From NCBI RefSeq assembly GCF_947495145.1, contig NZ_CANLXP010000030.1, forward strand, positions 1 through 39,247: a stretch of DNA of 39,247 nucleotides. The letters are read 5' to 3'. A program made the position numbers and the translations under genes. The notes beneath the pieces are model-generated. The model saw nothing but the letters and a program-made list of their open reading frames with translations, did no database searches and had not been told where the DNA came from. The stretch is from an uncultured Arthrobacter sp. Its GTDB lineage: Bacteria > Actinomycetota > Actinomycetes > Actinomycetales > Micrococcaceae. Below, in pieces: positions 1-8,665 of the stretch (position 1 is the first letter of the stretch; every line of letters starts with the position of its first letter).

Positions 1-135
1 ACGAGCACTCTTCCATCCCACTCAGCTGGGGCCAGTTCACGCCGTCCTGCCGGGGCCAGAACTAGTTGACACAATCAGATAGGGAACACATGTGCCCGGT
101 ATAGCCACCAGAACCATCACAGATAGGGTTAGAGC
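1..135. other. Leading non-coding segment
   Basis: I see no gene here. A TTGACA hexamer at 66-71 resembles a -35 box, but the only TATA-like hexamer (100-105) is 28 bases away, too far for a standard promoter. The stretch probably holds the 5' region of the small gene that follows. Confidence 0.4.
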
Positions 136-447
136 ATGGGAAACATCAGCCTCGAACAAGCACAACAAGAAGCACGGGCACTCCTCGACTCACGCATCGA
201 GTCCATCACTGTCCTTGTCAAAGCGAGACAACGCGTCACTGACCTCAAGGAACAATTAGCGGAAGCAGAACGCGAAGACAAGCGGGCCTACGTCCGAGCA
301 ACCAAGGACGGCTGGAGCATGGACGAATTGAAGAAGCTGGGACTCGAGAACTCAACCGCCGGCCGCCGTCGAACGGCTAACCGAAAGTCTGCGCAAAATC
401 ATTCAACCGAAGAACAGGACGAGGCGAGGGACCGCACTGATAGCTGA
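136..447 (+). CDS. Small charged coiled-coil hypothetical protein
   Basis: I do not recognise a named family. The 103-residue product has a long amphipathic, Glu/Lys/Arg-rich helix (about residues 5-55, likely coiled coil). A short helix-turn-helix-like stretch around residues 52-70 (GWSMDELKKLGL) and a basic then polar tail rich in Arg, Asn and Ser follow. Small proteins of this composition are common on actinobacterial plasmids, and DNA binding is possible but unproven. The start is an ATG with only a weak purine stretch upstream. The DUF4238 remnant begins 49 bases downstream on the same strand. Third-position GC and lack of internal stops support a real gene. Confidence 0.5.
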   Translation: MGNISLEQAQQEARALLDSRIESITVLVKARQRVTDLKEQLAEAEREDKRAYVRATKDGWSMDELKKLGLENSTAGRRRTANRKSAQNHSTEEQDEARDRTDS

Positions 448-496
448 TAACAGAAGAAGGCATTAAGAAGGGCTTCTACGGCGCAAGGATCGCGGC

Positions 497-1491
497 ATGG
501 CAAGAGGCAAGAGACACCACACAGTCACAGGCGCACTCCTCGAAGGATTTGCGCTGAACAACAGAGTGGTCGTGCGGCACCGAACTGGCCGCGAAAATAC
601 AACTTCCGTGCGGAACGCGACTGTCGTCTCCGATTTCTACGCTTTCGAACGCGAGGATCATCACGATGATGCAGTCGAGCAATGGCTTGCTAATGACGTT
701 GAGTCACCCTTTGCGGATGTCCTGTATGCGCTTCAATCGGGAGATCAGCCGTCGATCTCGGACCGCCCTGTTATCGCCCGGTTCGTCACGACAGCAGTTG
801 TTTGAACGCGAATCACCCGCGACTACATAAGACAGGTGAACCCCCACGTAGAACCCATGGTCGTCCTACAGACGATCGCCCCCAGAATGGGGTGGGACCT
901 TTCTAAGTTGTCCGCTTCTGAGATTGAGGAGCTTCTGACAATATGCCAAGACTTCTGGCGCGAAGCGGCAAGTGAAAAGGACCAGAAGCTCAGCCTCCTT
1001 CGCACCATGGTTAGACACGCCCTAGTCCTAGAGGAGGATCTGAAGGGGTATGCCTGGTCCGTCTTTCGCACCAATGAACCACGACTTCTTATCGGAGATG
1101 CCCCCATACTGGCCATAAGTGGTCACGAGCGAGGTTGGCATGGGCTAATACCAAAGGGTCGACAGTCTTTCTCCCAATCGCCCCAGACAAGATTCTCGTC
1201 GGTGAACCGCATGCGTTTGGCCGCTCTCACTCTGGTGATGACCTCGCAACAACCGTGAACTCACTCACCGCACGGGAAGCCTATGCTGATGTATTCCGCC
1301 ACCCCGAAATGCCGTGGCCCGAAGCGATTTATTTTGGGTCCGGCGCACCGGAGTTACCGCCTGCTTCTCGCACAATTAGGCCTGCCCCGCCTGGTGCACC
1401 GTCTACGTTTCCGAGCTCTTACGCCGCAGTGGACGATGAAAGGATTGCAACTCTCCTCGAGTACCTCCAAGCAGCTGGCACCGTCCCTTAG
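497..1491 (+). pseudogene. Broken DUF4238 family gene
   Basis: Three segments join into one DUF4238-like protein. The start (KRHH, then a hydrophobic GALLEGFA stretch, then SVRN and SDFYAFE) matches the family's N-terminal HHxVP / FY pattern. In frame with it, after a TGA at 803-805, reading continues at once as TRITRDYIRQVNPHVEPMVV and runs to about 1130. The frame then shifts by one (consistent with a one-base deletion near 1121-1150) into a segment with the family-like block STVFLPIAPDKILVG, ending at 1491. Intact, the product would be about 330 residues, normal for DUF4238. Function of the family is unknown, though members often sit in mobile and defence-rich regions. One nonsense codon plus one frameshift make a pseudogene the simplest reading. 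Confidence 0.72.
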
Positions 1492-1580
1492 CCTGAGGCG
1501 GAACGTTTGCAGGACGACATCAGCTCAATCAGAAGCCCTATATTATCCGCAACAACACTGATTCGGCTTGATAATGAGGC

Positions 1581-2345
1581 ATGAACACCTTCGCCGTTGT
1601 GCTGCTCACGCTATTGGCGGGCGTCCTCGTCGGAGTTGCTACTAACATGATTTCCGAGAAGGCAAAGGAGCACTCATCCTTTCCCGTGATTGCTGGGCTG
1701 ATCGCGGCAGCATTCGTTGCACTGGTGCTAGTCCAGATCAACGGCGCCCCTACCAGCTCGACCGGAGAACTGACTCCTCAACCTCCCGGTACTGAAACCC
1801 CGCAGCCTTCCAACTCGCCGCCTACTACTAATCCCCCAAGTACCCCGCCCGCAACCCCCACGCCGGCCCAGCCCCCAGTGCAGGCGACGTCAATTTTGGA
1901 CCTACCAGTTACCGACCAAGAAACGAACAGCTTAATCGACTTGGAAGAGACTGACGCGAGCTCCATAAACGGAACGGCATACGCGCGGACTCTCCGCTAT
2001 GAATGCAACCTCTATTGCAACGGCTCATCCCCACAGGTATTCGAGGTCACCTTGGGTAAGAAATTCAGCACCTTCACCACGTCGCTCGGAGTCCTCGATA
2101 CAAAAAACGGGGAACACCGAATCGACATCAGTCTTGACCAAGGTGACCCTGTGATTTACACGGCGAACCCTGGCCCTCCAACCGAGATCACGCTGGACGT
2201 AAAAGAGGTCTCCCGCATGACCATTCGGCTATACGCCCCCAATGAACTGAAGAGCCCGCTTCAAGCCGGAGTTGACTCGACAATTGGCGAAAACGGCGGT
2301 GACCTGCCAGGCGTGGCCCTTGCAGACCCTGTAGTTCTTCCTTGA
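1581..2345 (+). CDS. Membrane-anchored NPCBM/NEW2-like surface protein
   Basis: This 254-residue protein has two N-terminal hydrophobic helices (about residues 4-22 and 36-53). A Pro/Thr/Ser linker (about 58-105, many PP and PTP steps) typical of wall-spanning spacers follows. The C-terminal domain (about 125-254) has the layout of NPCBM/NEW2 carbohydrate-binding modules: INGTAY at its start, a Cys-containing turn (ECNLYC), LGKKFSTFTTSLGVLD, a strand with DQGDPVIYT, VKEVSRMTIRLYAP, and a closing ALADPVVL. By family knowledge this predicts sugar or peptidoglycan binding outside the cell. It sits alone between a pseudogene and the helicase, with no evident operon partner. The domain call is by eye. 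Confidence 0.68.
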   Translation: MNTFAVVLLTLLAGVLVGVATNMISEKAKEHSSFPVIAGLIAAAFVALVLVQINGAPTSSTGELTPQPPGTETPQPSNSPPTTNPPSTPPATPTPAQPPVQATSILDLPVTDQETNSLIDLEETDASSINGTAYARTLRYECNLYCNGSSPQVFEVTLGKKFSTFTTSLGVLDTKNGEHRIDISLDQGDPVIYTANPGPPTEITLDVKEVSRMTIRLYAPNELKSPLQAGVDSTIGENGGDLPGVALADPVVLP

Positions 2346-2722
2346 GAACTCACCTACCCACCGATATCAACCCATAGATTGCCGCCGTGCGACCCTGCCC
2401 GCGCATCTGCCGGGCTGGCCTAGGGTCTTGTATCCACGGGATGCAAGACTGAGTACGACGAGACGCTGCAGAACGGCATCGCTCCGTTCTGTAGCTGAAT
2501 TCGTTATCGGTTACTCGGCCCACGAGTGCGCGCTGGGAAACCTGCCGGTTCAATACAGCGCTTCTACGATCGACAGCGACTTAGAGTCCGTCGAGACCAA
2601 TTCAGGCGCGCCACATACCCACTGGTCGACACGGTCGCCCATCTTTGCTTACTGTCGTAACCTCCCCCTTCACCTAAGCGATGCTTGGAGGAAGAGGTAG
2701 GACCTAACCGAAGGGGCGGCTA
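2346..2722 (+). other. Intergenic segment with two strong hairpins
   Basis: No convincing gene is visible in these 377 bases; the one open frame (2428-2700) has no recognisable features. Two stem-loops stand close together. One at 2425-2449 has 11-base arms GTCTTGTATCC / GGATGCAAGAC (one G-T pair) and loop ACG. The other at 2469-2491 has perfect 8-base arms CAGAACGG / CCGTTCTG and a 7-base loop. Neither is followed by a clear T run. They may end the upstream transcript or form part of a leader RNA of the helicase gene. Confidence 0.5.
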
Positions 2723-5320
2723 ATGGCTTTCAAGACGCGAAACAGCAGCGCGGCAGTGCCGAGCACGCCAAAAGCAATTTTTGAGAAAACTCGAGTAAGT
2801 AGACAAGACCTACAAGAACTCTGGCCACACCAGGAATCCGTACTAACTGCTTGGACTGACAAACATCAGGACGCAAGCGATGTTGCTATCGAACTACCTA
2901 CTGGCGCGGGGAAAACCCTCATCGCTGGACTCATTGGGGAGTTCGAACGCTCCGTTCGTGGTCGCCGGGTCACATATTTATGCCCGACGAAGCAGCTAGC
3001 TCGGCAGTGCCATGCACAACTTCTGAGCTACGGCTTACCCGCGGTACTGCTTATCGGACCGGTAACACACTGGAGCTCTGCGGACAGGGCGCGTTACTCA
3101 TCAGCCAGTGCGATCGCGGTGTCGGTTGGTTCACACGTGTTCAACAGCAATCCCGCCCTCGTAGACTCCCAATACATGATCGTCGACGACGCTCATGCAG
3201 CTGACAGCTACGTATCTAGCCCGTGGTCCATAAACCTCGAACGCAAGGAAACGGCCTACCACGAAGTTCTTCGTGTCCTAGCAGACTCCTTTGACCCATT
3301 AGTCCTTAATCGCCTGCAGCAAGACACCGCCGCCGGCCAATTTGCCTCGGACGTTTATCTAGCCTCTCCTGTAGGTGTCATGTCCGCTGCGGCCGCCCTC
3401 GAACAAGTACTGAAAGCGGCTCACGGAGAAACCGAGATCAATACAGACGCTGTCTACGCTTTGAAGATGCTTGAGGGCCATCTTGGGCAGTGTCTCGTGT
3501 ACGCGTCCTACCGGAATCTACAAATTCGTCCCTTCATACCACCAACCCATGCTCATACTGCCTTCGATAGCCCGAAACAGCGCTTATATATGAGCGCGAC
3601 CCTTGGAGAGGGTGGTGAACTCGAACGCAGCTTCGGCAGGACGAAGATTTCCCGGATCCCTACACCCCCTGAGTGGGCTAAACGTGGTACTGGACGCCGG
3701 TTCTTCATGTTCCCGGAGCTGACGACGGACTTCGCTCGTGACAAAAGGGATCTAGCCGCCTGGACGGTAGAGCTGACCAAACAGGTAGGACGAGTCGTTG
3801 TCCTTACTCCTGATCGACGTACTGGTGACGACTTTGAGGAATGGGTAGGAAACTCGCTTTCAGTTCTCAATGCTAAAGACATCGAAGACGATGTCTCGCC
3901 ATTTACTAGTCAGCAGGATGCGGCACTAGTTCTCACCAATCGTTATGACGGGCTAGACCTCCCTGATGATGATTGCAGGCTCGTCGTGATTGACGGGCTA
4001 CCGTCAAGGGGCGATCTGCAAGAACGCTTCTTGGTAGGTTCTCTGGGAGCTTTGGATGTGCTGCAAGAACGTATCCGTTCTCGAATAGTTCAAGGAGCAG
4101 GTAGGGCCACACGTAACGAAGACGATTACGCCGCCGTTCTTATGCTTGGTGATGATCTCAGCTCGTTCTGTACGCGATTGGATGTGCGGAACGCCATGCG
4201 CCCAGAACTGAATGCCGAAGTTTCCTTTGGACTCGAGAACAGTCTAGGAATCGATTCTGACGAGATGAAAGAGAACTTCAACGCGTTCCTGGCACAGGGC
4301 GATATGTGGGCAGAGGTGGAGAGTGACCTGGCGGCCCGGAGAGATGAAACCGTCGTCGTTCACCCCCTGGGGACTGCTCAATTGAGCGCGGCGTCGAAGG
4401 ACGAAGTCGCTGCATTTCAAGCCGCTTGGCAAGGAGATTGGGGCCGCGCTCTCGAACATGCAAGAAGGGTGGTTGACAGCCTTACCGGTGGCAGGGCCCC
4501 TCAGCGCTACGCGTCGTTCTGGAACTACCTTGCTGCTTGTTGGTCGCTAGTCCTGGCTGAAAAGCAACAGGATGCGGGTCTTAGGGAAACGAGCATGGAC
4601 TACTACAGGGCGTGCCGCTCATCCGGTCGCGGGACTCTTTGGATGTCCTACTTGCACGCACCTGCGGACCATGACTTCGAGACTGGTACACCGGCTGAGA
4701 ACGTTGATGCGGTCGACGAAGTAGCAGCTGGGAACATCTTGCAATCGTTTGCCCAGGTTGCAAGACCAAACTCATTCGCGAACGAGATCTCTCGGATTCG
4801 AAGCCAACTGCTGGCCACTGAAGCGACTCCATATGAAGAAGCGTTGGTCTACCTTGGCGTGTTGGCCGGAGCGGACAGTGATGGCAACCACGGGGCATCT
4901 TCAGCTCCTGATGCATCTTGGATCTTTTCGACCGAGTCATGGGTGGGCTGGGAGGCGAAGAGTGAGGCGTTGCCAGAGGGAGAACTTGGCGCTAAGGACG
5001 TTCGGCAGGCAGGATCACACCTTCGCTATATTGCCAGCTCGCGAGGGGAATCTGCCCCTAGCGACTCCGTGGTCTTTTTAGTCACACCGCAGAAGCGCGT
5101 CCATCCGTCCGCTCGTGCCATAGCTGAAGACCACGTCTATCTTGTGACGCCTCAACAGGTTCTCGAGGTGTTTGATGCGCTCACTAAGGCATGGCATGCA
5201 CTCCGAGCGCGAGGCTCGAATGTTATCGCTGCAACTGACGTTCTCAATGCTCTAAAGGATGCCAACGCCCTCCCTTCTCTCTGGATACCGAAGCTTCGAA
5301 GAAACCCGGTCAAACAGTGA
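2723..5320 (+). CDS. SF2 (Rad3/XPD-like) helicase with probable C-terminal PD-(D/E)XK nuclease
   Basis: An 865-residue protein. Walker A LPTGAGKT has its lysine at residue 64, motif II is the variant DDAH (about 155-158), motif III-like YMSATL is near 288, and motif VI QGAGRATR is near 457-464. The SATL-then-glycine context and the QGAGR block resemble the DinG/XPD branch, but I see no iron-sulfur cysteine cluster. The last 370 residues are not helicase core. Near residues 739-765 an E-x-K signature (E744, K746 in WEAKSE) is followed by a helix with VRQAGSHL, as in PD-(D/E)XK nucleases. The predicted role is an ATP-driven DNA (or RNA) translocase-nuclease, a common build in phage-defence genes. 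A purine-rich GAAGGGG precedes the ATG. It is a single gene followed by a recombinase. Confidence 0.75.
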   Translation: MAFKTRNSSAAVPSTPKAIFEKTRVSRQDLQELWPHQESVLTAWTDKHQDASDVAIELPTGAGKTLIAGLIGEFERSVRGRRVTYLCPTKQLARQCHAQLLSYGLPAVLLIGPVTHWSSADRARYSSASAIAVSVGSHVFNSNPALVDSQYMIVDDAHAADSYVSSPWSINLERKETAYHEVLRVLADSFDPLVLNRLQQDTAAGQFASDVYLASPVGVMSAAAALEQVLKAAHGETEINTDAVYALKMLEGHLGQCLVYASYRNLQIRPFIPPTHAHTAFDSPKQRLYMSATLGEGGELERSFGRTKISRIPTPPEWAKRGTGRRFFMFPELTTDFARDKRDLAAWTVELTKQVGRVVVLTPDRRTGDDFEEWVGNSLSVLNAKDIEDDVSPFTSQQDAALVLTNRYDGLDLPDDDCRLVVIDGLPSRGDLQERFLVGSLGALDVLQERIRSRIVQGAGRATRNEDDYAAVLMLGDDLSSFCTRLDVRNAMRPELNAEVSFGLENSLGIDSDEMKENFNAFLAQGDMWAEVESDLAARRDETVVVHPLGTAQLSAASKDEVAAFQAAWQGDWGRALEHARRVVDSLTGGRAPQRYASFWNYLAACWSLVLAEKQQDAGLRETSMDYYRACRSSGRGTLWMSYLHAPADHDFETGTPAENVDAVDEVAAGNILQSFAQVARPNSFANEISRIRSQLLATEATPYEEALVYLGVLAGADSDGNHGASSAPDASWIFSTESWVGWEAKSEALPEGELGAKDVRQAGSHLRYIASSRGESAPSDSVVFLVTPQKRVHPSARAIAEDHVYLVTPQQVLEVFDALTKAWHALRARGSNVIAATDVLNALKDANALPSLWIPKLRRNPVKQ

Positions 5321-5338
5321 GTTGAAGACGATGCCTCA

Positions 5339-5352
5339 CAACCGTAGGGTTG
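5339..5352. terminator. Weak stem-loop after the helicase gene
   Basis: CAACC-GTAG-GGTTG is a 5-bp stem 19 bases after the helicase stop codon, without a T run. It could contribute to termination but is weak. Confidence 0.3.
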
Positions 5353-5501
5353 CAACACAGTAGGACGAGACAACACCACTCCCCCGCCACTACTGATCCC
5401 TCCATGTCTTGCTACGCTGTCTCCTAAGTAAGGGCATCCCTTCGTGACTCAGAAGTGGGTTGCGAGACAAATATGGGACCAATCGGACATTGAGGAGCCG
5501 C

Positions 5502-6113
5502 ATGGGCAAGCTCATCGGGTATGCGCGGGTATCAACTCGCGTCCAGGACACCGACCGGCAAGTCGCCGACCTACTTACAGCCGGTGTCCGCCGCGATGAC
5601 CTTTACATCGACCACGGGGTCAGCGGTGCTCATGCGCGGCGGCCCCAGTTCGACAAAGCCCTCGACGCACTGCATGAAGGCGACACCCTGATCGTAACCA
5701 CCCTCGATCGCCTCGGCCGCTCCACTTCCAACATGCTCGCCCTGGCCGATGAACTTCGAGCTCAAAAGGTGAACCTGCGCGTCCTGAACCTCGGCGGCGG
5801 CAACGTCGACACTGGCACCCCCATGGGATCCATGGTCTTCACCGTCATGGCTGCCCTCGCCCAGATGGAGCTCGAGATCAAACGCGAACGCGTCAACGAC
5901 TCCAACACCAAACGCCGCACCGCCGGCCTCGACCTCGGCGGACGACGACCGATCTTCAGCGACAGCCAAATCGCCAACGCCCGCCGACTCATCGAACAAG
6001 GCCAACCCGCATCCCACGTCGCCCGCGACCTCGGCATGTCGAGAGCCACCCTGTACCGGCGAATCGCCAACCTCGACGCACAGCAATGGATCACCACCCT
6101 TCCCAGGGAATGA
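5502..6113 (+). CDS. Serine recombinase (resolvase/invertase family)
   Basis: About 203 residues from the preferred ATG at 5502, which has a good GAGGAG site just upstream; an earlier TTG at 5460 would add 14 unlikely residues. Family marks are the start MGKLIGYARVST with the nucleophilic serine in YARVS, the arginine-rich LDRLGRS motif near residue 70, and the GSMVFTVMAALAQMELE dimer-helix region. A C-terminal helix-turn-helix (about 160-190, ending SRATLYRRIANL) follows. Length is normal for a small resolvase or DNA invertase. It cuts and rejoins DNA at short crossover sites through a phosphoserine link. It stands at the left edge of sulfatase island 1, which it may have helped to mobilise. 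Confidence 0.93.
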   Translation: MGKLIGYARVSTRVQDTDRQVADLLTAGVRRDDLYIDHGVSGAHARRPQFDKALDALHEGDTLIVTTLDRLGRSTSNMLALADELRAQKVNLRVLNLGGGNVDTGTPMGSMVFTVMAALAQMELEIKRERVNDSNTKRRTAGLDLGGRRPIFSDSQIANARRLIEQGQPASHVARDLGMSRATLYRRIANLDAQQWITTLPRE

Positions 6114-6238
6114 GACGTTTCCACAGCTGTCTGATGCCTTATATCTTGACCTCTGCACACGTTCGTTGCAAAGACCCGGAAACCGGCCCTAACGCATCGC
6201 AACGCAACATATCTACGGTCGCGGGTCCCTCGACTCAG

Positions 6239-6610
6239 CTAGGGCCTCAGTGGGAGGAAGAGCACCGTATAGATGCCTAGTATCGCGAGGAATACGACGG
6301 CTAGGGATGTAAGCAGTGCTGCGAAGGGAGCGACCGATGAGCGGTCACCGCGGATGCCACTGGCCGCACGAATAAGGAGGCGCCGCCTCGTAAGATTTAG
6401 CGCGAAAGCGGCAACCGTGGCTGCGACGAATGAAGTTCCAGCAAACCATCCATAGTTCGGCATCCACCGCAGGAACATCGCTCCCGCCACGATGAACGCG
6501 AGAGTCGTACGCCCCCACGCGAGGTCCGTTCGTTCGGGTTGTAAACCGGCATCACCGTGGAGGAAAGGATGCCGGGGTACTTCCCCCTCACCCGGGAGAC
6601 GGGCGTTCAT
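6239..6610 (-). CDS. DUF202 membrane protein, second of pair (island 1)
   Basis: The 123-residue product begins at the ATG overlapping the upstream gene's stop (ATGA at 6607-6610), which fixes the start better than the longer upstream reading. After a short soluble head come LQPERTDLAWGRTTL, the signature of DUF202/YidG-type proteins, and three hydrophobic helices (about residues 34-52, 55-73 and 98-118). The function of the family is unknown. Here it is translationally coupled to another DUF202 gene and follows FGE, as in island 2. See the finding on the conserved triad. A role in sulfatase maturation, metal supply or sulfate export is inference only. Confidence 0.82.
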   Translation of the reverse strand: MNARLPGEGEVPRHPFLHGDAGLQPERTDLAWGRTTLAFIVAGAMFLRWMPNYGWFAGTSFVAATVAAFALNLTRRRLLIRAASGIRGDRSSVAPFAALLTSLAVVFLAILGIYTVLFLPLRP

Positions 6611-6999
6611 CGCAGAAGTACGAAGACGACCATTACAACCGCAGCTAGCGCTCCGCCGAAGCTTAGGATCGGTGCGATGAGCGGGAGTGGCAGTGGCTTT
6701 GCGTGTCGCATAGCCCGCTCGATGTTCATCCATCGGAAGAACGCACCGCCACCGATGATCATGGCCAGCGATAGGAGTAGGACTGCCAGCGATGTGCGAA
6801 CTTCCAAGACGAAGATGTCGGTTGTGAATGCCTCCACGGCGATGCCCCCGGCGAGCATCGCTAGGGACGTACGAATCCAGGCAAGGAAGGTGCGTTCATT
6901 CGCCAGAGTGAAGCGCGGGTCGGGTTCGGTGCCGCCCTGCAACACCCTCTCACGAAGCCCCCGGCGGGTAATTCCGCTGTCTTCCCTTTTAGGAGACAT
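6607..6999 (-). CDS. YidH-type DUF202 membrane protein, first of pair (island 1)
   Basis: 130 residues. The block PDPRFTLANERTFLAWIRTSLAML is the YidH/DUF202 hallmark (about residues 26-49). Three membrane helices are expected near 40-58, 69-90 and 105-129, with the FFRWMNIERAMRH segment between the second and third. Its start overlaps the end of the FGE gene by 11 bases and its stop overlaps the next start, so the three are one transcription unit. It is closely similar to the protein at 19420-19836. No catalytic residues are evident. Confidence 0.87.
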   Translation of the reverse strand: MSPKREDSGITRRGLRERVLQGGTEPDPRFTLANERTFLAWIRTSLAMLAGGIAVEAFTTDIFVLEVRTSLAVLLLSLAMIIGGGAFFRWMNIERAMRHAKPLPLPLIAPILSFGGALAAVVMVVFVLLR

Positions 7000-7936
7000 T
7001 CGAACGTCCGTCTACGGCAGTACGGAAGCCGACATTACTGCCTGACGAGTCGGGAGTGTTGGAGCTGCGGGCCGCTACCCTGTACCGGTTGCAGTAGGAG
7101 TCATGGCAAAGGTAAGAGCCCCCGCGCATGACCCGACCGGGACCAATTGTGGGTCCTTGCGGATTATCGAAGGGCGCCTTGAGGTAGTACTTGGGCAGGA
7201 ACCAATCGTTACACCACTCCCAGACGTTGCCGCTCACCTCGTACAGGCCGTAGCCGTTCGGCGGAAAGCTGCGGACAGGAGCGGTCGCCAGGAAACCGTC
7301 GTCCACCGTATTTTTCATCGGGAAGCTGCCCTGCCAGATGTTGCAGAGGTGCTCACCACCGGGCCCGTACAAGTCATTACCCCAGGGGTAGCGACTCCCC
7401 TCGAGGCCGCCGCGAGCGGCGTATTCCCATTCAGCTTCGGTCGGGAGGCGTCGTCCTGCCCAGCGGCAGTAGGCAATCGCATCATTGTAGGAGACGTGCA
7501 CGACAGGGTGATCTTCGAAATCGTTCCAGGAGGAGCGCCCTCCAAGCGGATGCGCCCAATCGGCTCCGCGCACGTTGAGCCACCACGGGGCCCCTGCCGC
7601 CGTCCCCAGAATGTCCTTTTTGTCAGAATTCACTACGAGATGGAAAACCGCGGACGAGCCGTACCGTTCCGCTTCGGTTCGATAATCAGTCGCAGCGACG
7701 AACGCAGCGTACTGCTTATTGGTCACCGCGGTGGCATCCATTCGGAAGGCCTCAACCTGCACGGGGTGGGCGGGAAGTTCACCATCGGCTGGATATCCTT
7801 CTCCGAAGCTGTCCCCCATCGCGAAGGAACCGGCAGGTATCTCTACTTCAGCGTGGCCCACTTTCCCTGCAGGAAAGTCGGCTGCTCCCTCGTCATCACT
7901 CGTGACAACAGTGCGCGACGGACTGCAGCAACTCAT
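6989..7936 (-). CDS. Formylglycine-generating enzyme (aerobic sulfatase maturase), island 1
   Basis: This 315-residue FGE/SUMF1 protein oxidises the cysteine of the sulfatase CxPxR motif to formylglycine, using O2 and copper. Visible marks are LPTEAEWEYAARGG (about 166-179), GNVWEWCNDWF, and the active-site block GGSYLCHDSYC with two cysteines at about 277 and 282. NRYRVAARSSNTPDSS and NVGFRTA follow. The spaced cysteine pair matches human SUMF1 and distinguishes a true FGE from the many FGE-like domains lacking it. No signal peptide is seen, so maturation is probably cytosolic. The ATG overlaps the regulator's stop by one base (TGATG at 7938-7934). The client is presumably the sulfatase at 11691-13097. 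Confidence 0.93.
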   Translation of the reverse strand: MSCCSPSRTVVTSDDEGAADFPAGKVGHAEVEIPAGSFAMGDSFGEGYPADGELPAHPVQVEAFRMDATAVTNKQYAAFVAATDYRTEAERYGSSAVFHLVVNSDKKDILGTAAGAPWWLNVRGADWAHPLGGRSSWNDFEDHPVVHVSYNDAIAYCRWAGRRLPTEAEWEYAARGGLEGSRYPWGNDLYGPGGEHLCNIWQGSFPMKNTVDDGFLATAPVRSFPPNGYGLYEVSGNVWEWCNDWFLPKYYLKAPFDNPQGPTIGPGRVMRGGSYLCHDSYCNRYRVAARSSNTPDSSGSNVGFRTAVDGRSNVS

Positions 7937-8637
7937 CAGGGTTCCACCCCGATAGCAGCGACCAGCCCCGCCTTGACATCCTTCAGGAGGTGCAGCATTT
8001 CGGTCTCTGCACGATCTGGGTTCCGCTCGCAGACGGCCAACATGACTTGTTCATGGTGGTGCACTGACGCTGGCGCGGGAAAGGATATATGCTCCCGCAA
8101 CGGCTGCTCCGCGAGAACTTCGACGACGACGTCGCACATGGACGCGTACATCTCATTGCCGGACGCCATTAGGAGCGTGGTGTGAAAAGCGATGTCCGCA
8201 GCGAGGTACTTGTCCGTCCGTTTCAGCTCACCGAACAACTTCAACTCGGCTGCGGCGACTCGAAGCTTGTCTCGCTGGCTTTCGTCGGCGCGTCTGGCCG
8301 CAAGCGCAGCTGCCATTGGTTCTATACCGATTCGAAGTTCCGTGAGCGACTGCAGTTGCTGGGGCCGGGCGCTGCTGTCGAGGCGCCAGCGAATCACCTG
8401 GCGATCCAGCACGTTCCAACGGCTCTGCGGCTGCACCACGAGGCCTGTTCGAGGCCGTGATACTACCAGCCGCATCGATTCAAGGATGCGCATGCTTTCC
8501 CGGGCGACGGTCCGGGAAACGCCGTACTGGTTCTGCAGCATCTCCAGGGTCATCGTGGAACCCGCCGGGAGATCCCCACTCACAATTTGCATCCCCACCG
8601 AATGGAGGACTCCTGAATGAAGGGTGCTGACAGTCAT
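7936..8637 (-). CDS. GntR family (FadR/FCD subfamily) transcriptional regulator
   Basis: 233 residues. The N-terminal winged helix (about 8-72) includes LQNQYGVSRTVARESMRILESMRLV, the canonical GntR recognition region. The C-terminal all-helical FCD ligand domain (about 90-225) carries likely metal or ligand residues in ADIAFHTTLL and VHHHEQVMLAV. FCD regulators commonly sense carboxylic or sugar acids, which fits the neighbouring TctABC importer. It is cotranscribed with that importer (28-bp gap) and with FGE (one-base overlap). The palindrome upstream of the sulfatase (13130-13148) is its most likely operator. The ligand is unknown. Confidence 0.88.
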   Translation of the reverse strand: MTVSTLHSGVLHSVGMQIVSGDLPAGSTMTLEMLQNQYGVSRTVARESMRILESMRLVVSRPRTGLVVQPQSRWNVLDRQVIRWRLDSSARPQQLQSLTELRIGIEPMAAALAARRADESQRDKLRVAAAELKLFGELKRTDKYLAADIAFHTTLLMASGNEMYASMCDVVVEVLAEQPLREHISFPAPASVHHHEQVMLAVCERNPDRAETEMLHLLKDVKAGLVAAIGVEP

Positions 8638-8665
8638 GGAACAACTCTAGATCCGTAGTCCACCG

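Noticed and set aside
66..105. TTGACA and TATAGC as a promoter for the first gene
   Set aside because: The spacing of 28 bases is far from the usual 16-18.
2428..2700. Open frame of 90 codons before the helicase
   Set aside because: No family marks, no clear ribosome site, and it crosses the two hairpins.
5460..5501. TTG start extending the recombinase by 14 residues
   Set aside because: The family starts at the MGKLIGYARVS methionine, which has a strong GAGGAG site.
6184..6245. GGCCCTA / TAGGGCC inverted repeat after the recombinase as a terminator
   Set aside because: The arms are nearly 50 bases apart and no T run follows; a hairpin is doubtful.
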